From assembly GCA_025210485.1 (NCBI GenBank), contig JAOARN010000133.1, forward strand, positions 40,410 to 104,409: a stretch of 64,000 nt of DNA. Reading direction: 5' to 3'. The translations under genes and the position numbers were made by a program. The notes beneath the pieces were generated by a model. That model saw nothing but the letters and a program-made list of their open reading frames with translations. It had not been told where the DNA came from and did no database searches. Source of the stretch: Marinifilaceae bacterium (GTDB lineage: Bacteria > Bacteroidota > Bacteroidia > Bacteroidales > Marinifilaceae). Positions 55,790 through 64,000 of this stretch are shown in pieces; the stretch's first letter is position 1; each line of letters starts with the position of its first letter.

Positions 55790-57922
55790 ATGAAACTATT
55801 CAAGAACATACTGATTATCATTTTGTTTTTTCTGTGTAGTCATTCTGTCTTTTCACAAGAAAAAACCAATATAGCTGATAAAAAAAATACAGCTAGGAGA
55901 AGCAATTCAAAAATTGAGAACGATTTCAATAATCAGGCTCAATCCCTGAGTCTTTATCAGGCATATGAGTATTGTCGCTCATACGAGCATCTTACGCAAC
56001 AGCAGTGGGATAGCACCTGGAGTGCTAGTGCTTCTGCTAAGTCTGAAATTGATTTGTACAATCAGCTTGTCAGTGGTTCTGAATACAAATACCTAATGTA
56101 TCCTTTTTGGATGGGAAGTATACATAAAGACGTTAATTATGATAAGGTAGATAGATTAGGTTATTTTGTCTACCCCGTAGATATCACAAATTCAATTCCT
56201 AAAAGCATCCATCTATTAGCTGATTCATGCATCATCGATGATGATAAATTAGCATCTAAACCTATGGATTTAGTAGTCTTTTGTTCTGGTCTGAATGAAA
56301 CTAAGCAATTTCTATTAACTGATTCTCTGCAAAATAGATGTTTTGAATACCTGTATTACTGTATGAACAGAGAGTCATTTAATAAAGAGTCTAATTTTCG
56401 AAATCCTGATGGAATTAATATTTATATGCCTTATATTAATTCTACACTTGTTCCATATTTAGGTCGATTCATCAGACGTCTTCAGAATAGTAAATATATA
56501 AGCAACATCGAAAGCAAGCGAGATATTGATATAATTGTTACCTTGCCAAGTTTCTTGCCACCAATCCCAAAACAAACACAAGATGTTCTGGATGAGATTG
56601 ATGGTGTCTATTTTTGTGACTTTAATCAGTATGGTGTTTCTAGTAAAATAAAACAATATAGTCCAGATACTGCTTTTGTTAGTAGAGATTTGGTCGAAAC
56701 ATATGATATGTATAAACCTTATCATTATCGACCTGAGCCAATTTGGAAAATAATTAGAAAAAATCACGAAGACATTTATAAAGAAAAAGAAAATTACATT
56801 AAAAGATTTTACGAAAAAACACATGATATTATAGTCTACCCTTATTGGCTTGGAGATTTATATAACTTTGTCTTTTCAAAAAAAGTTAAAAATGTAAATA
56901 CTCTTGCATATTTAGGTTACGTGATTGATCCCATTTCAGGAGGCCCTTCTTTAGTTAATTCCCTAGAGAATGAAACAGTTATAGATAAAGATTTTTTCAG
57001 CGAAACTTCAATTGATTTAATGGTATTATGTCGTGGAATAAGCTCAACAGAATTTTTCCTTTCAAATAGGGATGCTAGAATTACTTGTCTAAAAAATGTC
57101 TTAAATAGAGCATCTAGAGGTTATGGTATAGCTGATACGACAAAGCATTTAAGAAAACCTGATGGAATAAACTTTTATTTCCCAGATTATAATGCAACCA
57201 ATAAAAATAACTTCGTTAAGTTTTTTAAGGAATTATATCTGTTAAACAAAACGCCTCGAACCAAAGACTCTATTGCCCCAAATTACAAAATAAGTGTTAG
57301 TCTTAGCCCAAGTCAAAAGGAAAATACTACATTTTATTCAGCTATATTACAGTATGTCGACTGTGTATACTTTAACTCATATGATCAATATGGAATCCCA
57401 TCTGAAGACTCATGGGTATTCTCTTATTATAATGATAAGACAGGTTTAATTTCACAAATAAAAAATAAATTTTACGGTTCCGATTTCAATTTCTCTGATT
57501 TAAATGGAATGTCAAATGATCTAACTGAGCTTATAGTTTCAGATGACTTTAGTTTTGAAAATTGGGAAATATTCTACCTTGTAATCATCGTTATGGTCAT
57601 TATGTTGTTAGCTGCAGTAGCTCTGTTTTTTCTGTGTTGCAGATTTCAGGATTGGGTAATTTCAAACCCCATCTTAGTTGTAGTCATATGTGTTTGTATC
57701 CTTATAGAGATGGGCTTGTTGTGGATATTTATGGTAGATAGTATGGGCGTTTATCCAGTATTCTTTTCGGATATGTCACTTACTAATCTATCAGTACTTT
57801 CTATACCTCCTATTATAGCAGGTTTTTTCGCAAAATTTAAAGGCAATATATTTAAAACCGAAATAGATCAATTTAAATCTTTGGGTGACTTTAATTCAAA
57901 CCCAGATTCAAAAGAAGAATAG
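55790..57922 (+). CDS. exported membrane-anchored protein with two degenerate GH18-like domains, last gene of the CIS operon
   Basis: This 710-aa protein starts with a signal peptide (cleavage near SVFSQ, residue 23) and ends with hydrophobic helices at about 594-618, 626-650 and perhaps 663-683. Between them lies an internal duplication (about 100-285 and 344-540) with matched motifs: YPFWMG/YPYWLG, MDLVVFCSG/IDLMVLCRG, PDGINIYMP/PDGINFYFP and DGVYFCDFNQYG/DCVYFNSYDQYG. The order matches GH18 strands β1, β3, β4 and β6. The catalytic DGxDxDxE is replaced by DGINxYxP in both copies, so chitinase-type activity is not expected. It starts 46 bp after the ATPase gene and ends at a strong terminator, so it belongs to the operon. 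A sugar- or peptidoglycan-binding anchor for the apparatus is the inference; I know no named homologue. Confidence 0.8.
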   Translation: MKLFKNILIIILFFLCSHSVFSQEKTNIADKKNTARRSNSKIENDFNNQAQSLSLYQAYEYCRSYEHLTQQQWDSTWSASASAKSEIDLYNQLVSGSEYKYLMYPFWMGSIHKDVNYDKVDRLGYFVYPVDITNSIPKSIHLLADSCIIDDDKLASKPMDLVVFCSGLNETKQFLLTDSLQNRCFEYLYYCMNRESFNKESNFRNPDGINIYMPYINSTLVPYLGRFIRRLQNSKYISNIESKRDIDIIVTLPSFLPPIPKQTQDVLDEIDGVYFCDFNQYGVSSKIKQYSPDTAFVSRDLVETYDMYKPYHYRPEPIWKIIRKNHEDIYKEKENYIKRFYEKTHDIIVYPYWLGDLYNFVFSKKVKNVNTLAYLGYVIDPISGGPSLVNSLENETVIDKDFFSETSIDLMVLCRGISSTEFFLSNRDARITCLKNVLNRASRGYGIADTTKHLRKPDGINFYFPDYNATNKNNFVKFFKELYLLNKTPRTKDSIAPNYKISVSLSPSQKENTTFYSAILQYVDCVYFNSYDQYGIPSEDSWVFSYYNDKTGLISQIKNKFYGSDFNFSDLNGMSNDLTELIVSDDFSFENWEIFYLVIIVMVIMLLAAVALFFLCCRFQDWVISNPILVVVICVCILIEMGLLWIFMVDSMGVYPVFFSDMSLTNLSVLSIPPIIAGFFAKFKGNIFKTEIDQFKSLGDFNSNPDSKEE

Positions 57923-57948
57923 AATAATTTAGGTGTAATAAAGTATTC

Positions 57949-57990
57949 AAACAGGTCTCAAATTTCAATTAATTTGAGACCTGTTTTCTT
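57949..57990 (+). terminator. terminator of the CIS operon
   Basis: A perfect 16-bp stem (AAACAGGTCTCAAATT at 57949-57964, complement at 57971-57986) with a 6-nt loop followed by T residues. Confidence 0.92.
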
Positions 57991-58020
57991 ATAAAATTTC
58001 ATTCCAATTCCACCTATTTG

Positions 58021-58345
58021 CGTCTTAGCTCCTTAGCGAGAGACGATAGGTAGTTCATTGCATCTTTGCGCCTTAGCGAGAGAATAGGTAGTTCTTCGCG
58101 TCTTAGCGTCTTAGCGAGAGAAATAGGTAGTTCTTCGCGTCTTAGCGTCTTAGCGAGAGAAAAAACAAGTATATTGCATCTTTGCGTCTTAGCGAGAGAA
58201 ATAGGTAGTTCTTCGCGTCATTGCGTCTTAGCGAGAGAAAAAACAAGTACATTGCATTTTTGCGTCTTAGCGAGAGAAATAGGTAGTTCTTCGCGTCTTA
58301 GTGAGAGAAAAAACAAGTATATTGCATCTTTGCGTCTTAGCGAGT
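58021..58345. repeat. degenerate repeat array, left of the GxxExxY gene
   Basis: About nine copies of a CTTAGCGAGAGA-core unit follow one another every 36-43 bp. Two unit types are mixed: one continues AATAGGTAGTTCTTCGCGTC, the other AAAAACAAGTA plus ATTGCATC. The frame across it at 58066-58356 is only the translated repeat. Confidence 0.9.
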
Positions 58346-58396
58346 TAAAAAGATAAGTACATTTAATCTTCTCGAGATATAAAGATACAATAAATA

Positions 58397-58774
58397 CTAC
58401 AAATTATTAACCACCCTAGATATTCCATCCTTAATTAATTTCTCATTAAAATTTATCAATAAACCCAATTTCAAACCAGTAATTTTAAGATAAGTCAGCA
58501 GTTGCTTAGGGTGTACAGGAGCAATTCTCTCAACAGACTTCAATTCAACAATAAGTTTCTTTTCTACAATCAAGTCCGCTCGAAACCCAAGATTCATCCT
58601 TAAACCATCCCAGAAGACAGGTATAGGTTCCTGTTTAGTAAGCTCTAAGCCTTTTCTTCGAAGTTCAAAAAACATAATTTCCTCATAAACAGACTCAAGT
58701 AATCCAGGACCTAATTTAACATGAATGTTATAAGCAACATCAACCACCAGTTTAGCCAAATCGTTTTCAGTCAT
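58397..58774 (-). CDS. GxxExxY protein (PD-(D/E)XK-like)
   Basis: This 125-aa protein belongs to the GxxExxY family, named after GLLESVY (here residues 24-30). The core of a PD-(D/E)XK-like nuclease fold is visible: RADLIVEKKLIVELKSVE (about 65-82) supplies the D-(x)n-E-x-K residues, followed by a conserved QLLTYLKITGLKLGLLINF. The members' role is unknown; they are often found inside repeat arrays. Here the gene stands alone and is bracketed by the same repeat family on both sides (58021-58345 and 58890-59110), so gene and repeats probably form one unit. Confidence 0.9.
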   Translation of the reverse strand: MTENDLAKLVVDVAYNIHVKLGPGLLESVYEEIMFFELRRKGLELTKQEPIPVFWDGLRMNLGFRADLIVEKKLIVELKSVERIAPVHPKQLLTYLKITGLKLGLLINFNEKLIKDGISRVVNNL

Positions 58775-61426
<2,652 letters not shown>

Positions 61427-61447
61427 TCGAAATTAAAATCAAATATA

Positions 61448-61479
61448 AAAAAAGCAGATACTAAGATATCTGCTTTTTT
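61448..61479. terminator. bidirectional terminator after gyrB
   Basis: A perfect 13-bp stem (AAAAAAGCAGATA at 61448-61460, complement at 61467-61479) with a 6-nt loop and T-run ends lies between convergent genes. Confidence 0.92.
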
Positions 61480-61502
61480 GGTTTTTATATAAAGTTAGAA
61501 TA

Positions 61503-62030
61503 TTAGTTTTGAATTTTTAACTGAGTACCAAAGTTTTGACACCAATATGGACCAACTTTTGAGATTCCCATTTCCTTGAAATTTGGATTCATTATATTTG
61601 CGCAGTGTCCTGGGCTATTTAGCCATGCCTGTATAACTTCCTCTTCTGTTTTCTGATTATAAGCTATATTTTCACCTAAGGCTTTGTAATTATATTCTAC
61701 TATCTTTGCACGCTCTCCCAACTGAGGCTCATCATCAAAATTATGCTTCATTTCTGCTTTTTGATACATTACTTTACTGTGATTAAGAGCCATTTCCTCT
61801 AATTTGTTATTCCATTTTATTTTTTCTACTGCTGGATGCTTAACTCCCTTGCAAGTAACTCCATTGCTACGAGCTTCATTTACAAGTCTTAATAATTTTG
61901 TTTGGTCTATTTTTACAATATTAGCCTCAGGGCTGTTAGGATCTAAATTGGAATTCTCATCATCACTATCACATGCGCATAATGATAAAATACATAATAA
62001 TATAAGAGAAAAGTTCTTTAGTATTTTCAT
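61503..62030 (-). CDS. CAP-domain (SCP/PR-1-like) lipoprotein
   Basis: The N-terminus is a lipoprotein signal with cysteines at 18 and 20 (ILSLCACDSDD). The rest is one CAP domain: LLRLVNEARSNGV, IKWNNKLEEMALNHSKVM, the GENIAY motif and EVIQAWLNSPGHCANIMNPN followed by FKEMGISKVG. The His and Glu residues of the CAP cavity (in LNHS and GENIA) are kept. Bacterial CAP lipoproteins are exported with mostly unknown ligands. At 175 aa the protein is little more than the domain. Four cysteines could form disulfides. Confidence 0.9.
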   Translation of the reverse strand: MKILKNFSLILLCILSLCACDSDDENSNLDPNSPEANIVKIDQTKLLRLVNEARSNGVTCKGVKHPAVEKIKWNNKLEEMALNHSKVMYQKAEMKHNFDDEPQLGERAKIVEYNYKALGENIAYNQKTEEEVIQAWLNSPGHCANIMNPNFKEMGISKVGPYWCQNFGTQLKIQN

Positions 62031-62073
62031 AATTTTTAGTTTTGTTTTAAAAGGAATATTTGATTGTGTTTGA

Positions 62074-62081
62074 CAAAAATA
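62074..62081 (-). promoter_or_regulatory. -7 element for the CAP-domain gene
   Basis: The minus strand reads TATTTTTG, fitting TAnnTTTG, 44 bp upstream of the start codon. No -33 element was found. Confidence 0.35.
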
Positions 62082-62239
62082 TTAAAAAACTTGATTAATA
62101 AAACTAAAACAGAGATAAAACTCTCTAAATTTCACTTTGATAATTTGTATTCTAATAGGAAAAATATTTTTGACGATTTTCTATTTTTGTTAATTTAGCG
62201 GAGTAGATTTATTTAACATTAAGTAATTAGTTTATTATT

Positions 62240-63034
62240 ATGAAGTACAGTCTAATAATTATATTTGCCATTTTTTCTAATATATCATATGCTCAAGAAA
62301 GTCAAGATGTAAAAAAAATTAAAAATCTAATCCAAGATGTGGATAATCTAAATATATCAGATGAATCACGAATACAATATGCTGACTCTATAAGTTTATA
62401 TTTAAATAATATATTAAAAACTCCAAATAGTTTCGAATATAATTTTATGGGATTGAATAGAGTAAAGATAATATCATCTTCTGATCAGAAAATTAGGCTC
62501 TTTAGTTGGGGATTTAAGCTGTCTGATGGGAAATGGAGATATTACTGCATTATTCAAAAAAGAAATAAAAATAATATTACAGTACATAATTTGATTCACT
62601 CCAAAACTTTGCTAAAACGAGAATCAGTTTATACTGCAAAATCATGGTATGGGGCATTGTATTATAATATTATACCATATGCAAAAAAATATCCTAACAG
62701 ATATTTCCTCGTTGGTTGGGATGGAAATATTGATAATTATCAAAGAAAAATACTTGAAGTCATTGATTTTGATCAAGATAATAATATCACAATAGGAGTG
62801 AAGTCAATAAAATCCAACAATCGTTATCTCAAGAGAATTATATTTAATTATTCTACAAAAACGGTAATGAATATTAATTACAAAAAAAATAAATTTATTT
62901 TCGATCATTTGGCACCTTCACAACCTAAATACAAGGGATACTATGAATTCTATGGTCCCGATTTTTCATATGATAGTCTTGAAAAACATAAAAATGAATG
63001 GGAAATAAAACAAAATATCAATCCGGTAAAATAA
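62240..63034 (+). CDS. exported protein of unknown function
   Basis: This 264-aa protein has a signal peptide ending near SYAQ (residue 19). The mature part starts helical and becomes β-rich (VKIISSSDQKIRLFSWGFKL; KWRYYCIIQKRNKN; RYFLVGWDG). It ends in FDHLAPSQPKYKGYYEFYGP followed by DFSYDSL, a tail I associate with a conserved but uncharacterised Bacteroidota family. It is divergent from the CAP-domain gene and monocistronic. Function is unknown. Confidence 0.78.
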   Translation: MKYSLIIIFAIFSNISYAQESQDVKKIKNLIQDVDNLNISDESRIQYADSISLYLNNILKTPNSFEYNFMGLNRVKIISSSDQKIRLFSWGFKLSDGKWRYYCIIQKRNKNNITVHNLIHSKTLLKRESVYTAKSWYGALYYNIIPYAKKYPNRYFLVGWDGNIDNYQRKILEVIDFDQDNNITIGVKSIKSNNRYLKRIIFNYSTKTVMNINYKKNKFIFDHLAPSQPKYKGYYEFYGPDFSYDSLEKHKNEWEIKQNINPVK

Positions 63035-63350
63035 TTTAGTTGTTTTGAATTTTAACAACTGGTTGTTTGTTATCTTTAATTTTGAAAATATATTATTGAT
63101 TATACCGTAGATACAAGTAAATTGATTAGCGTTAATTCTTGGATGTATTAGGGTTTTGTTATGATAAATAGTAAGTCTATCTTCTTTTCAAATTAAAGAG
63201 GAAAAACTCGGTATAGGGAAATATTTATTTTGTTATCGAAAGCTACTGGTTAATCATCATTACACTATAAGGTGATTTTATTTTCAAATTTAAATCATTA
63301 ATTAACTATTTGGTTCTATAAAATTTATATTTGAACTTAAGAATATTTAT
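63035..63350. other. intergenic region before the terminal repeat array
   Basis: A weak 7-bp hairpin (AGTTGTT/AACAACT at 63038-63060) may end the preceding gene. The rest is AT-rich with no coding frame. Confidence 0.4.
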
Positions 63351-64000
63351 CTTTTACCATCTCTGGTTGGTGGCTGTATGCCGTGATTTTACTGTGTTTA
63401 TGAGCCTTTGAGCTATGTTTGTGTCGATTTTAGCTTTGTTTGATGGAAATGTTAAATTCAACAATTTTGCATCAAATTTAATTTTAAAACTTCTGCAATT
63501 GAAATGTCTAATCTGATTCTCAGGCTTGCTAGTATTGCGTGCTTTTTAGGCTTTTAGTATCTCTGGTTGGTGAGCTGTATCGCCTGATTTTATTTTGTGT
63601 TTGGGCATTTTTCTATCTTTTGGCATCTGTGGTTGGTGAGCTGTATGCCTTGATTTTACAGTATTTATGAGCCTTTGAGCTATTTTTGTGTCGATTTTAG
63701 CTTTGCTTGATGGAAATGTTAAATTCAATAATTTTGCATCAAACTTAATTTTAAAACTTCTGCAATTGAAATGTCTAATCTGATTCTCAGGCTTACTAGT
63801 GTGGCTTTCTTTTTAGGCTTTTGGCATCTGTGGTTGGTGAGCTGTATGCCTTGATTTTAGAGTGTTTATGAGCCTTTGAGCTATGTTTGTGTCGATTTTA
63901 GCTTTGCTTGATGGAAATGTTAAATTCAATAATTTTGCATCAAACTTAATTTTAAAACTTCTGCAATTGAAATGTCTAATCTGATTCTCAGGCTTACTAG
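63350..64000. repeat. tandem array of about 201-bp units, running off the window end
   Basis: The marker TGAGCCTTTG occurs at 63401, 63668 and 63869. Copies 2 and 3 are exactly 201 bp apart; copies 1 and 2 are 267 bp apart because a 66-bp partial unit is inserted. Each unit contains GGCATCTGTGGTTGGTGAGC followed by TGTATGCC, whose ends (GGCAT/ATGCC) can pair, and a longer stretch including TTGATGGAAATGTTAAATTC. Copies 2 and 3 are nearly identical. The array continues past position 64000. Confidence 0.92.

Noticed and set aside
37062..57922. Type VI secretion (T6SSiii) interpretation of the cluster
   Set aside because: No two-module ClpV, no split TssB/TssC sheath and no TssNOPQR-like membrane complex; the DUF4255 cap and single-module AAA+ ATPase are eCIS features.
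37062..57922. Prophage interpretation
   Set aside because: No capsid, portal, terminase, integrase or lysis genes are present around the tail-like genes.
58066..58356. 96-codon frame with repeated RLSVLAREIGSSS segments
   Set aside because: It is the straight translation of the non-coding repeat array; the same repeat occurs on the other side of the GxxExxY gene in other frames.
63546..63728. 60-codon minus-strand frame in the terminal array
   Set aside because: It repeats with the DNA unit and lacks a plausible protein pattern.

Overview
The window reads as the chromosome of a low-GC Bacteroidota (Bacteroidetes), most likely a Bacteroidales/Marinilabiliales-type marine or gut-associated species. 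The evidence is two SusC-type TonB-dependent receptors with a SusD lipoprotein and a FecR anti-sigma factor, TAnnTTTG-type -7 promoter elements, weak Shine-Dalgarno sites, and families typical of the phylum (GxxExxY protein, membrane MutS-like ATPase, DUF4369/TlpA protein). No rRNA, tRNA or CRISPR array was seen.

Layout. (1) 1-17.8 kb is core or housekeeping DNA: ddl, a membrane spermidine-synthase-like protein, a DEAD-box helicase, a membrane MutS-like ATPase, mnmA, mltG, murB, a threonine aldolase, a tandem (double) adenylate kinase, cysE-cysK, an unknown gene and a PhzF-family gene. Convergent pairs are separated by clear bidirectional hairpin terminators. (2) 17.9-18.4 kb holds a broken REP-associated (IS200-like) transposase with REP-like palindromes. 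(3) 18.5-34.4 kb is an outer-membrane uptake locus: FecR, SusC with an STN signalling domain, a Kelch-like lipoprotein, a second SusC, SusD, two exported thioredoxins, a TlpA-like lipoprotein and an exported SRPBCC protein. It has no glycoside hydrolase and no adjacent ECF sigma factor. (4) 34.4-37.0 kb is a gene-free stretch full of decayed palindromic and direct repeats.

(5) 37.1-57.9 kb is the most interesting part. A divergent pair of unknown genes is followed by a compact 14-gene operon for a contractile injection system (CIS). In order it encodes a DUF4255 cap protein, an unknown 284-aa protein, the sheath, three small tube or tube-adaptor candidates, a VgrG-like spike, a PAAR-like tip, a gp25-like protein, a gp6/Baseplate-J-like protein, a fibre-like protein, a gp7/Pvc12-like protein and a Pvc15-like AAA+ ATPase. 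The last gene encodes an exported, membrane-anchored 710-aa protein whose periplasmic part is an internal duplication. Both halves look like GH18 (chitinase-fold) domains whose catalytic motif has been destroyed. No tape measure, large tail fibre, toxin or T6SS TssJLM/TssNOPQR membrane complex was recognised. An intrinsic terminator inside the operon, just after the sheath and one small gene, probably sets stoichiometry.

(6) 58.0-59.1 kb is a degenerate repeat array around a single GxxExxY (PD-(D/E)XK-like) gene. (7) 59.4-63.0 kb contains gyrB, a CAP-domain lipoprotein and an exported unknown protein. (8) 63.3 kb to the window end is a tandem array of about 201-bp units that shares its core with repeats at 36.3-36.9 kb. 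All family calls were made by eye from protein motifs; no database search was possible.
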